NCBI GenBank assembly: GCA_017613855.1
Contig: JAGACY010000071.1
Location: forward strand, 1-6,177
Length of the DNA stretch: 6,177 bases
From: Pseudomonadota bacterium
GTDB lineage: Bacteria; Myxococcota; Bradymonadia; UBA4248
Reading direction: 5' to 3'
How positions within the stretch are numbered: the first letter of the stretch is position 1; each line of letters starts with the position of its first letter. A program made the position numbers and the translations under genes. Shown piece after piece: positions 1-5,812 of this stretch. The notes under the pieces were generated by a model. The model did no database searches. It was not told the origin of the DNA and saw only the letters and a program-made list of their open reading frames with translations.

Positions 1-20
1 AATAACGAATAACGAATAAC
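1..20. repeat. Heptamer tandem repeat (AATAACG), cut by the window edge
   Basis: The unit AATAACG occurs just under three times in a row (AATAACG, AATAACG, AATAAC). Two looser seven-base units, CTCTAAC and ATCTAAC, follow up to about position 34. The array probably continues left of the window. It lies directly upstream of the first gene, and the same heptamer AATAACG reappears at 2559-2565 and inverted at 2592-2598. Confidence 0.75.
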
Positions 21-43
21 CTCTAACATCTAACAGGTCAGTC

Positions 44-577
44 ATGGACAAACCCAAAGTAATCTGCATCGATCTCGATGGCGTTCTCGTCGATTTGCAT
101 CACGGTCTCGTTCGCTTGTTTGGCGAAGATCCCGAAAAATATACTGAAGCCCAGTGGGCGGAAGTCGGCGAATGGGGGCTTTCGATTCCCAAGGGGGATT
201 TCTGGGGCAAAGTGCGTTCTCAGGGACTTCAGTGGTGGATCAATTTACCCAAACTCCCATGGACGGACGAATTGTGGCAGGCTGCGCTCGATACTGGTGC
301 CACTTGCGTGGTTTTGACGACGCCCGCGCCATTTCCCGAATCTTCCTATGGCAAATGGCAATGGGTCTATGAAAATCTGAACACCCGCAATGTGTTGATC
401 GGGCAGCCCAAGGAAATATGCGCTCAGCCGGGTACATGGCTCATCGATGACCGAGCCGGTTATGGCCCCCGTTGGGAAGGACGCGGCGGTCGTTTGCTTT
501 CTCTTAAACGTCCATGGAATCCCAATGGGCTGGATATCCAGGAGATTTTAGCCATTTTGCGCGAGGTTAAGGCATGA
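44..577 (+). CDS. 5'(3')-deoxyribonucleotidase-like HAD phosphatase
   Basis: This 177-residue protein looks like a cytosolic HAD-superfamily phosphatase of the 5'(3')-deoxyribonucleotidase (NT5C) type, which removes phosphate from (deoxy)nucleoside monophosphates. HAD motif I is DLDGVLVD at residues 10-17, with D10 the expected nucleophile and D12 the acid/base. Motif II is VVLTTP, with T92/T93. The stretch around SYGKWQWVYE (101-110) matches the family pattern preceding motif III, for which K123 is the likely lysine. Motif IV is LIDDR at 133-137. The length is normal for the family. The ATG at 44 has only a weak AGG Shine-Dalgarno at 35-37. The 3' end overlaps folD by four bases (ATGA), so the two genes are probably co-transcribed and translationally coupled. 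The family call is firm, but the exact substrate is inferred and other small phosphates are possible. Confidence 0.85.
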   Translation: MDKPKVICIDLDGVLVDLHHGLVRLFGEDPEKYTEAQWAEVGEWGLSIPKGDFWGKVRSQGLQWWINLPKLPWTDELWQAALDTGATCVVLTTPAPFPESSYGKWQWVYENLNTRNVLIGQPKEICAQPGTWLIDDRAGYGPRWEGRGGRLLSLKRPWNPNGLDIQEILAILREVKA

Positions 578-1428
578 CAGCAACCATTTTAGACGGCAAA
601 GCCGTTTCACTTTCTGTGCAGGAAGAAATCAAACAGCGCGTTGCACAGCATTTTACCCCAGAAAACGCACCGCGATTGTGTGTCATTCTCGTGGGGGAAA
701 ATCCCGCAAGTGCGAGTTATGTAAAAACCAAATGCAAGATGGCCGAAAAACTTGGCTTCCGTCATGAAGTTTTCCATTTTGACGAAAATGTTTCAATGGA
801 AGAAGTCGAAGCTCGCATCGATGCATGTAATGCCGATCCTCAGTGTGATGCCGTTTTCGTGCAGCTCCCATTGCCCCGTCACCTCGATTCGGTGGCTTTG
901 CCCAATCGCGTGCGTGCCGATAAAGATGCCGACGGTTTGACCCGAGCAGCCATGGGGGCGTTGCTGCTTGGAGAAAATAATGCGTTTCAGCCGTGTACAC
1001 CGAGGGGTATCATCCGTATGCTTGAAGCATACAACCTCGATTTGACAGGACTCGATGCAGTCGTCATCGGCCGTAGCAATATCGTGGGCAAACCCATGAG
1101 CCTGATGCTGCAGCGAAAAAATGCCACTGTCACGATGTGCCATACTAAAACCCGGAATTTGGCCGATCACGTTCGGCGCGCCGATCTCCTCGTCGTTGCT
1201 GCAGGTTCCCCTGAGCTCGTCAAAGGTGATTGGATTAAACCGGGGGCCATTGTCGTCGATTGCGGGTTTACCAAAACGGACGATGGTGTCATTCATGGCG
1301 ATGTCGATTTTGAAGCTGCCAAAGAAGTTGCTTCCTATATTACGCCAGTCCCCGGCGGCGTCGGCCCCATGACTGTCATTTCCCTGATGGAGCAGACATT
1401 GGAAAGTGCTATCGCACATAGGGGATGA
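574..1428 (+). CDS. folD: Bifunctional methylenetetrahydrofolate dehydrogenase / methenyltetrahydrofolate cyclohydrolase FolD
   Basis: FolD is a cytosolic enzyme that interconverts 5,10-methylene-THF, 5,10-methenyl-THF and 10-formyl-THF using NADP(H), supplying one-carbon units for purines, thymidylate and formyl-Met-tRNA. The 284-residue length is standard. The N-terminal catalytic domain has Y49 and K53 in SYVKTK, Q97 in VFVQLPLP and D120 in DKDADG. These correspond to E. coli Tyr50, Lys54, Gln98 and Asp121. The Rossmann domain carries the dinucleotide-binding loop GRSNIVGKP (166-174), and the C-terminal signature PGGVGPMT lies at 260-267. All expected catalytic residues are present, so the enzyme should be active. 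The ATG overlaps the preceding stop codon (ATGA) and has GAGG at 563-566 inside the upstream gene. The gene is followed within eight bases by copy 1 of a 38-base repeat and a large inverted repeat. Confidence 0.97.
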   Translation: MTATILDGKAVSLSVQEEIKQRVAQHFTPENAPRLCVILVGENPASASYVKTKCKMAEKLGFRHEVFHFDENVSMEEVEARIDACNADPQCDAVFVQLPLPRHLDSVALPNRVRADKDADGLTRAAMGALLLGENNAFQPCTPRGIIRMLEAYNLDLTGLDAVVIGRSNIVGKPMSLMLQRKNATVTMCHTKTRNLADHVRRADLLVVAAGSPELVKGDWIKPGAIVVDCGFTKTDDGVIHGDVDFEAAKEVASYITPVPGGVGPMTVISLMEQTLESAIAHRG

Positions 1429-1432
1429 TCTG

Positions 1433-1470
1433 TTTTACAAACGGATTTGCTCAGGCCTAATGGCCTTCGC
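1433..1470 (+). repeat. 38-base 3'-flanking repeat, copy 1
   Basis: This stretch matches 2482-2519 at 37 of 38 positions; the only difference is T versus C in the loop TAAY. It begins four bases after the folD stop codon. It contains the small hairpin AGGCC-TAAT-GGCCT (1453-1466). Unlike copy 2, it is followed by GATTTATATAAAAG rather than a T-run, and the alternative hairpin AATGGC/GCGATT has a G-G mismatch, so it is a poor terminator here. Confidence 0.8.
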
Positions 1471-1518
1471 GATTTATATAAAAGTGAGCAACGTTAGTTG
1501 CGAACAAATCCGTTTGTA
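1436..1518. repeat. Branched inverted repeat downstream of folD
   Basis: A perfect 14-base inverted repeat (TACAAACGGATTTG at 1436-1449, its complement at 1505-1518) encloses two further hairpins. These are AGGCC/GGCCT (1453-1466) and GCAAC-GTTA-GTTGC (1488-1501). Together they predict a three-way-junction fold of 83 bases. Outside the closing stem, ATGATCT (from 1425) and AGATCAT (from 1519) continue the symmetry, with a few unpaired bases on the left side. The element could be a 3'-UTR structure, a small RNA or a mobile palindromic element; the sequence does not decide. It lacks tRNA hallmarks. Confidence 0.65.
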
Positions 1519-1541
1519 GATCATTCTTATCATGTCTGCTG

Positions 1542-1591
1542 TGTAGGTAAGAGGTAAGTTGAAATGATATATTTGCTTACACCGGCCTACA
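1542..1591. repeat. Nested inverted repeat upstream of the P-loop NTPase gene
   Basis: Two nested perfect stems are visible: TGTAGG (1542-1547) with CCTACA (1586-1591), and GTAAG (1554-1558) with CTTAC (1576-1580). They are separated by internal loops of six and five bases and an apical AT-rich loop. GGTAAG also occurs twice in the left arm (1546-1551 and 1553-1558), so the inner stem has two possible registers. The symmetry could be a protein-binding site or leader RNA structure. The rest of the gap (1592-1698) is AT-rich and contains a small hairpin GCGCA-TGG-TGCGC (1667-1679). I see no convincing -35/-10 pair there. Confidence 0.4.
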
Positions 1592-1698
1592 TAAACTATG
1601 CATAAAACCTTGAGTTTTTTGTTGTGTGTTTTGTCAAATTGGTTTTATAAAGGATCACTCATTTTAGCGCATGGTGCGCATTATTTTTCACCTCTTCC

Positions 1699-1703
1699 AG
1701 GAG
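1699..1703 (+). promoter_or_regulatory. Shine-Dalgarno that fixes the NTPase start
   Basis: AGGAG lies eight bases before the ATG at 1712. An in-frame ATG at 1598 lacks such a site. A protein starting at 1598 would carry 38 extra hydrophobic residues ahead of the P-loop, so 1712 is the preferred start. Confidence 0.75.
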
Positions 1704-1711
1704 TAAAAAAC

Positions 1712-2449
1712 ATGAGCGATACTTTTGACCATATTATTATTAACGGTCGTCCCGGCGGCGGTAAATCAGAACTCATCGATTTCATCTTAAAGACCCCGCT
1801 CGACAAACGTCGCGAATTGTTCCACATCGGCGATATCGTTTTCGAAGACGATTTCATCTGGTTGTGGGAAAAATTCCAGGAAGATGATCTCTGGGAAGAA
1901 CTCGGTCGTGAACGCCTTTATTCGCGCCGTCATCCACTCGGCTATGTCCAGTTCGATGATCAGAACAGTGACCACCCGCTGCTTGATCTCTGCTGCAAAA
2001 AATTCAATCTCGCCATTAAGAATAAATACCTGAACAAACCCGGTTTTTACGATGATCACACCGTATTTATTGAGTTTGCACGTGGTATGGCCGATGGCGG
2101 CTATCGCCATGTCTATGACATTCTCGATGACGAAATCCTCAAACGTTCGGCCATTCTCTATATTAAAGTTTCTTATGCCGAATCGCGCCGCAAGAATGAA
2201 GCCCGTTATCAGGAAGCCCTCAAGGGATCGATTCTTTCCCATTCCTGCCCGGATGAGACGCTCGTGCGCTTCAGCTCCGAAGACGACTGGGAAGAACTCT
2301 CCGGCGGCAAAGAAAGCGGATTCATCGATATTCGCGGCATCAAAGTCCCCTTTGTGACCATGCCCAATGAACCCGAGCTTAAATCCGGTCCCGAATTGGA
2401 TGCCCGTTACAGCCGTGCACTTGGCCTGCTCAAAGACCTTTTTAAATAG
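1712..2449 (+). CDS. Uncharacterised P-loop NTPase / kinase-like protein
   Basis: This 245-residue protein has an early Walker A motif, GRPGGGKS (residues 12-19), directly after the strand FDHIIIN, as in nucleoside- or adenylate-kinase-like P-loop proteins. HTVFIEFARG (116-125) resembles a Walker B strand with an acidic residue (E121). YAESRRKNEARYQ (155-167) is arginine-rich and could act as a lid over the phosphates. The middle is rich in acidic and aromatic residues (for example DDLWEELGRERLY, 58-70). I see no membrane segment from the chosen start and do not recognise a named family. ATP or GTP binding is well supported, but the substrate is unknown. The start at 1712 is chosen over 1598 because of the AGGAG site. 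The gene stands apart from folD by 283 bases and ends before a strong terminator, so it is probably transcribed alone. Confidence 0.8.
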   Translation: MSDTFDHIIINGRPGGGKSELIDFILKTPLDKRRELFHIGDIVFEDDFIWLWEKFQEDDLWEELGRERLYSRRHPLGYVQFDDQNSDHPLLDLCCKKFNLAIKNKYLNKPGFYDDHTVFIEFARGMADGGYRHVYDILDDEILKRSAILYIKVSYAESRRKNEARYQEALKGSILSHSCPDETLVRFSSEDDWEELSGGKESGFIDIRGIKVPFVTMPNEPELKSGPELDARYSRALGLLKDLFK

Positions 2450-2481
2450 TTTGATACAAACAAAGGCCTGTGCCGTTCCGT

Positions 2482-2519
2482 TTTTACAAACGGATTTGCT
2501 CAGGCCTAACGGCCTTCGC
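2482..2519 (+). repeat. 38-base 3'-flanking repeat, copy 2
   Basis: This is the second copy of the sequence found after folD (37 of 38 identical). It lies 32 bases past the NTPase stop codon. Here the right half (AACGGCCTTCGC) is extended by CGTTTTT into an intrinsic terminator. The left end forms a separate local hairpin with the preceding bases: CCGTTT (2478-2483), loop TTAC, AAACGG (2488-2493). Copy 1 instead uses a distant right arm. Confidence 0.8.
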
Positions 2520-2526
2520 CGTTTTT
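2508..2526 (+). terminator. Rho-independent terminator of the NTPase gene
   Basis: The stem AACGGC (2508-2513), loop CTTC, GCCGTT (2518-2523) is perfect, and its last two T residues run into TTT (2524-2526). It lies about 60 bases after the stop codon. A competing hairpin AGGCC-TAAC-GGCCT (2502-2515) shares bases with the left arm, so the two cannot form together. Confidence 0.75.
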
Positions 2527-2700
2527 AATTCGCAATTCGCAATGCGCAATTGAATGATAATAACGATAGTTAGACTCTGAAGCTAAAGAAACGTTATTCT
2601 TCAGAAATTGCATTGCAGATGCTTGGATAATTGCGCTTTGCGAATTGCGCATTGAGAATGCCTGAATAATTGCGCATTGCGCATTGCCAATTGCGCATTG
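2527..2700. repeat. Heptamer-derived repeats, direct and inverted, before the lipoprotein gene
   Basis: Three heptamers (AATTCGC, AATTCGC, AATGCGC) occupy 2527-2547. The opposite orientation, made of TTGCGCA/TTGCGAA units, fills about 2630-2700. The two halves are complementary over long stretches: 2538-2551 pairs perfectly with 2668-2681 (14 bases), and 2540-2552 with 2688-2700 (13 bases). Between them lie AATAACG/CGTTATT and TCTGAAG/CTTCAGA in interlocking order (2559-2605). No gene is supported here; an open frame starting with TTG at 2677 reads repeat sequence. No clear promoter was found, although one is needed after the terminator at 2508-2526. Confidence 0.7.
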
Positions 2701-2708
2701 AAGTGGAC

Positions 2709-2714
2709 AAGGAG
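2709..2714 (+). promoter_or_regulatory. Shine-Dalgarno that fixes the lipoprotein start
   Basis: AAGGAG lies seven bases before the ATG at 2722. This start places a short, clean lipoprotein signal at the N-terminus. The upstream in-frame TTG at 2677 would add 15 residues encoded by repeat DNA. Confidence 0.85.
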
Positions 2715-2721
2715 TCGTCCC

Positions 2722-3879
2722 ATGAGATTACGGTATCTAGCGCTTTTCTGTATTTGCCTTTTTTGCGGATGTGCAGGTTCAAAACAGGATTCTGCTACAC
2801 CTTCGGATACCTCCGATGGCAATGAAATCAGAATAGACGATCATTCGCTTCAGAATTTGATGATCCCTGAAGATGCCGTAAAAACAGCTAGTGGATACCG
2901 TTATATTACGCTGACTCCAGGGAGGGGACAGAAACCAAGCCATACTGATGCGGTTCAAATCCATGTGCATGTCGTCGATGTCGAAGGCAAACCCGTCGAT
3001 GACCAGTCTGCAACCGTCTCGATGGCTCATTCGACGCCATTCCTCGAAGAAATACTCGCCGAAATGGAATTGGGGCAGCGTGTGCGCGTTTGGGGAGAAT
3101 CGCAGACGCATATTTGGGAAATCGAGATTCTGGGGATAGATGAGACCTTTAAAGCCCCAGAGGATGTTGGCAGAGTACCCGAAAATGCTCAAAAACTTGA
3201 AGGTATTGAAGGTATCGACGGCGTTTATTGGCGTGTCGTCGAACCCGGGCATGGCGAATCTCCTCACGATGGCCAGGCTTTGCGTTTTAAAGCATCACGC
3301 TGGAAATCCAACGGTGAAATACTCGAAAGTAATCAGACAACCAACGGACAGCTCGTATTTCTTAATAAAGATAATCCTCAGATCGATCCCATACACCACG
3401 AGATTTTGTACAAAATCCATGAGGGAGAACATATTCGCATCTGGATTCCCGGCAGCCTCATGCAGATGGAAGATGATCTCGTCGAAGATATGTGGATTAC
3501 CGAATACCTGACGCAGCTTGATACACCTCAGGAACTTGTTGTTCCTGCGGAAAATGTCGAGACCATCGAGCCGGATGCCGCATTCATGCGTGTTTTGTCG
3601 ACACAAAATGCGACCAAACTCGTCGATAAAGATGTCGTCCAGGTGAACATGACCTGTTGGAATGGTTTGACCGGAACCCTCGTCGATTCGTCTTTGCTGC
3701 GCGGTCAGAAAGACGTCATGGAGTTGACCGACGCCCTCGGAGTCTGGCTTAAAATCATGAAGAATGCCGCACCCGGCGATGAATTCATGGCTTGGATCAA
3801 GGCCAGCGCATTGCCCGAATCCGTCGGGATGGATTTGACATGCCGCGTGTCGGTTTTTGATAAAATCACCGGGATTTAA
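2722..3879 (+). CDS. Lipoprotein with three degenerate FKBP-like repeats
   Basis: This 385-residue protein begins with a short lipoprotein signal: MRLR, a hydrophobic core, then FCGC with C17 as the probable lipidated cysteine. A low-complexity linker follows (20-48). Three repeats then recur at about 49-143, 152-265 and 273-385. Each opens with a P(E/A)(E/D/N) turn, followed by an YRYITLTPGRG-like strand, a D-x-VQI/LRF strand and a G-x-(P/I/L)-(V/L)-(D/E) turn (GKPVDD, GEILES, GTLVDS). This is the layout of FKBP-type peptidyl-prolyl isomerases, where the turn normally reads as in GxxFDSS. The conserved Phe of FDSS is absent from all three repeats, and other active-site aromatics are not obvious. 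A binding or chaperone-like role in the envelope is therefore more likely than catalysis. The FKBP assignment is by pattern and is moderate. The gene converges with the EEP gene across 45 bases. Confidence 0.75.
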   Translation: MRLRYLALFCICLFCGCAGSKQDSATPSDTSDGNEIRIDDHSLQNLMIPEDAVKTASGYRYITLTPGRGQKPSHTDAVQIHVHVVDVEGKPVDDQSATVSMAHSTPFLEEILAEMELGQRVRVWGESQTHIWEIEILGIDETFKAPEDVGRVPENAQKLEGIEGIDGVYWRVVEPGHGESPHDGQALRFKASRWKSNGEILESNQTTNGQLVFLNKDNPQIDPIHHEILYKIHEGEHIRIWIPGSLMQMEDDLVEDMWITEYLTQLDTPQELVVPAENVETIEPDAAFMRVLSTQNATKLVDKDVVQVNMTCWNGLTGTLVDSSLLRGQKDVMELTDALGVWLKIMKNAAPGDEFMAWIKASALPESVGMDLTCRVSVFDKITGI

Positions 3880-3886
3880 TCAAATC

Positions 3887-3916
3887 GGTAGAGACGTGCC
3901 GCGACACGTCTCTACC
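3887..3916. repeat. GTAGAGACG palindrome, intergenic copy
   Basis: Twelve-base arms GGTAGAGACGTG (3887-3898) and CACGTCTCTACC (3905-3916) are perfectly complementary around CCGCGA. The element fills most of the gap between the convergent lipoprotein and EEP genes, and a smaller stem GATTT/AAATC (3873-3886) abuts it. It could stop transcription from either side, but neither strand has a following T-run. Two related copies lie inside the EEP gene. Confidence 0.85.
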
Positions 3917-3924
3917 AGGTATTA

Positions 3925-5778
3925 TCATTCCCCAATCGGTTTTCGAGCACCCAAGCGACGGTTATGCCGCGTGCGTGAAACATCAATTTTAACATCGTCC
4001 GGCGCATCATCCGACGTTTTATTTTCGCCTGCGACGTTGATTTCATGCAATGTTTCGTTGGTAGTGTTCACTTCCGAAATTTTGCGGACACGCCGTTCGC
4101 GGTGCAATCTGCGTTTGGGGGGATCGACGTTTTCGGGGGTATCGGCATTATCGGGAGTATCGGCATTATCCGGTAGAGACGTGTCGCGACACGTTTCTAC
4201 TGGCATATCCATTTTCACAGTCCTTTCTTCTTTAACCGATTCCGTAGAAACATGAGTGTTGTGGGGAATGGGGGCCGGTTCGTCATCTTCCGGATCATCC
4301 CAGAAAGAATTCTGCACCTTCTTCGGGGCTTCGATTGGGGAATGACTAATCGGAATTTCTGGTTTCTCAATGATATCTATCTCTCGTGCCACTTTCCTGG
4401 TGCGTTCGCGCCGTTTTTCGGCGGCAAATTCCTTTTGGGCCTTGCCGCTTAAAATTTCTTCGCGCGTTGGATTGCGGCGTACTGCACCATGTTCACCGCT
4501 TAAAATTTCTTCGCGCGTGGGCGTAGGCTTCATTCCTTTGCCGCTTAAAATTTCTTCGCGCGTCGGTACCGAACGCTTGGGGGCGGGTTTGGACAAAATT
4601 TCCTCGCGCGTCATGACACGTCTTTCGACTTTGTTGTGATTGCCGCTTAAAATCTCCTCCCGTGTTGGATTGCGGCGGTCACGGGGGCTGGCATCTTCGG
4701 TGGCGACGTGTCGCGACACGTCTTTATTGGAATTTGCATCCCCCTTCGGCATGAACTGTGCCGCCCGATCCAAATCCAATTCCAGCGAACACACGACGAC
4801 GCCGTGATCGCTCTTGGCCTTGTCGATGCGCTGATCGGTAAAGGTCTGGTCGATCAAATGGTCATTGAACACCGACACGAGTCCGACGCGCCCCGTATTG
4901 CGCGGATTTTCGGGCACCAGTTCCTGGCTCACCATGATGTGATCGAGGCTTTCGTACATGCCGTTGTGGATGTGCGTGTAATAAAAATCCTGATAACTGC
5001 GCCGCGCCTGGATATCCTTGACGTGGTACAGCAGCACATCCCAAATCTGCTTCTTGACCTGATCCGCCAAACGATGCTGCGGCACTTCACCCGTTAAAAT
5101 GCGCGACGTCACTGCATTTCCGACGTCATTGACATCGCCGCACACGATGACCGGCCTGTCCGGAATCCGCATGGCCTCGGCAATCAGCGCACGCGCCGCC
5201 ACCGCCTCAGCCGCCCGAATAATCAGCGATCGACTCTGTCCGCGCGCTAAATCCACTGGATTCTGCTCATCTTCGCCATCGTACAAAATCGCGCGCTTCG
5301 ACTTGAGGTGAATCACAAAACAAGTAATGATGCCATATTCCGGAATGCGAACGTCCGCTCGCAGCACAGGACGGCTAAACGTCGTAAACGGCATCACCAC
5401 GTAATCGCGCCCCTTCGGCGAAAAATCAATGACCGCATCCTTCGGAAAATCGGTAAAAACTTCGATATTCTCGACTGGAAACCGCGACAGCAGCGCCACC
5501 CTCGGCTGGTCTCCCACCTCATCGGCCATGTACAGCTTCGCCTTGCGATACAGCGGGTTATCCTTAAAAATATTCACAAGCGCATTGCGATGGAACAGCT
5601 CCTGAAACCCAATAATATCGGCGTCCATCTGCGTCAGCATAAAATCGGTCCACTCAGCCTTGCGAACGTAATCCTCCTGACTGCAAAACAGCGTCCCCCG
5701 ATACAGCGGCTTGTTCGGCAGCATCAGATTCATCAGATTAAACGTTCCCACCCTGATTGTTTTAATATTCTGGTACAT
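3925..5778 (-). CDS. EEP-family nuclease/phosphatase with a repetitive TREEILS tail
   Basis: This 617-residue protein has an N-terminal endonuclease/exonuclease/phosphatase domain (about 1-336) with the metal-dependent catalytic set in order. The set is N14 in FNLMN, E60 in FQELF, H157 in IHLKSK, D215 and N217 in GDVND, D279 in LDHIM, and D324-H325 in SDHGVV. The domain should hydrolyse a phosphodiester or phosphomonoester; DNA, RNA, phospholipid or small substrates cannot be distinguished. I see no signal peptide or membrane segment. Relatives are commonly little longer than this domain, so the tail of about 280 residues is unusual. It carries five TREEILS motifs (starting at 372, 390, 406, 421, 438), a basic stretch (448-466), an acidic Pro-rich part (490-507), DNADTP repeats and another basic patch (555-567), and looks disordered. 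A GTG at 5784 is also in frame, but the ATG at 5778 has AGAGAG (5784-5789) at suitable spacing. Confidence 0.88.
   Translation of the reverse strand: MYQNIKTIRVGTFNLMNLMLPNKPLYRGTLFCSQEDYVRKAEWTDFMLTQMDADIIGFQELFHRNALVNIFKDNPLYRKAKLYMADEVGDQPRVALLSRFPVENIEVFTDFPKDAVIDFSPKGRDYVVMPFTTFSRPVLRADVRIPEYGIITCFVIHLKSKRAILYDGEDEQNPVDLARGQSRSLIIRAAEAVAARALIAEAMRIPDRPVIVCGDVNDVGNAVTSRILTGEVPQHRLADQVKKQIWDVLLYHVKDIQARRSYQDFYYTHIHNGMYESLDHIMVSQELVPENPRNTGRVGLVSVFNDHLIDQTFTDQRIDKAKSDHGVVVCSLELDLDRAAQFMPKGDANSNKDVSRHVATEDASPRDRRNPTREEILSGNHNKVERRVMTREEILSKPAPKRSVPTREEILSGKGMKPTPTREEILSGEHGAVRRNPTREEILSGKAQKEFAAEKRRERTRKVAREIDIIEKPEIPISHSPIEAPKKVQNSFWDDPEDDEPAPIPHNTHVSTESVKEERTVKMDMPVETCRDTSLPDNADTPDNADTPENVDPPKRRLHRERRVRKISEVNTTNETLHEINVAGENKTSDDAPDDVKIDVSRTRHNRRLGARKPIGE
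4121..4174 (-). repeat. 18-base coding repeat (DNADTP)
   Basis: Three 18-base units lie end to end at 4121-4138, 4139-4156 and 4157-4174. The last two are nearly identical (GTATCGGCATTATC shared), and the first matches its neighbour at 13 of 18 positions. On the - strand they encode PDNADT, PDNADT and the diverged PENVDP. The array directly abuts the in-gene palindrome at 4173-4200. Confidence 0.8.
4173..4200. repeat. GTAGAGACG palindrome inside the EEP gene, copy A
   Basis: The arms GTAGAGACGTGTCG and CGACACGTTTCTAC are complementary except for one G-T position. On the coding (-) strand it is read as VETCRDTSL, in the frame acg-tgt-cgc-gac-acg. It sits in the disordered tail and keeps the reading frame open. 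Confidence 0.85.
4445..4668 (-). repeat. Five-fold TREEILS coding repeat
   Basis: On the + strand CCGCTTAAAATTTCTTCGCGCG and close variants begin near 4445, 4496, 4541, 4592 and 4643. On the coding strand each encodes TREEILS, usually preceded by N/V/T-P and followed by G. Start-to-start spacing in the protein is 15 to 18 residues, with unrelated basic or Pro/Gly-rich linkers. The motif residues are invariant in all five copies. The linkers differ, and some codons also differ (TCC for TTC, CTC for TTC), suggesting selection on the peptide rather than a very recent DNA duplication. Confidence 0.9.
4705..4722. repeat. GTAGAGACG palindrome inside the EEP gene, copy B (core only)
   Basis: The 18-base core GACGTGTCGCGACACGTC is a perfect palindrome and matches the centre of the other two copies. 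The outer GTAGA/TCTAC parts are not clearly present. It encodes DVSRHV (frame gac-gtg-tcg-cga-cac-gtc), a different frame from copy A. It lies at the junction between the catalytic domain and the TREEILS tail. Confidence 0.85.
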
Positions 5779-5812
5779 ACTCACTCTCTGGATTCTACGG
5801 CCGGGTTGGAAT

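Noticed and set aside
793..1419. - strand open frame inside folD
   Set aside because: Shadow of folD, whose catalytic residues are all intact.
1436..1518. tRNA-like cloverleaf
   Set aside because: The size is similar, but there is no seven-base acceptor layout, no T-loop GTTCGA and no anticodon arm; the closing stem is a continuous 14 bases.
1598..1711. N-terminal extension of the NTPase from the ATG at 1598
   Set aside because: No Shine-Dalgarno precedes it, the ATG at 1712 has AGGAG at good spacing, and the extension would put a hydrophobic segment before a cytosolic P-loop.
2677..2721. Earlier TTG start for the lipoprotein
   Set aside because: It begins inside repeat DNA, lacks a ribosome-binding site and would bury the lipoprotein signal.
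3955..3990. A fourth, decayed palindrome encoding DVSRTRH near the end of the EEP gene
   Set aside because: The peptide echoes DVSRHV, but the DNA matches the palindrome poorly and has no inverted symmetry.
3857..4639. + strand open frames opposite the EEP tail
   Set aside because: They mirror the repeats of the real gene on the other strand, including the palindrome and TREEILS codons.
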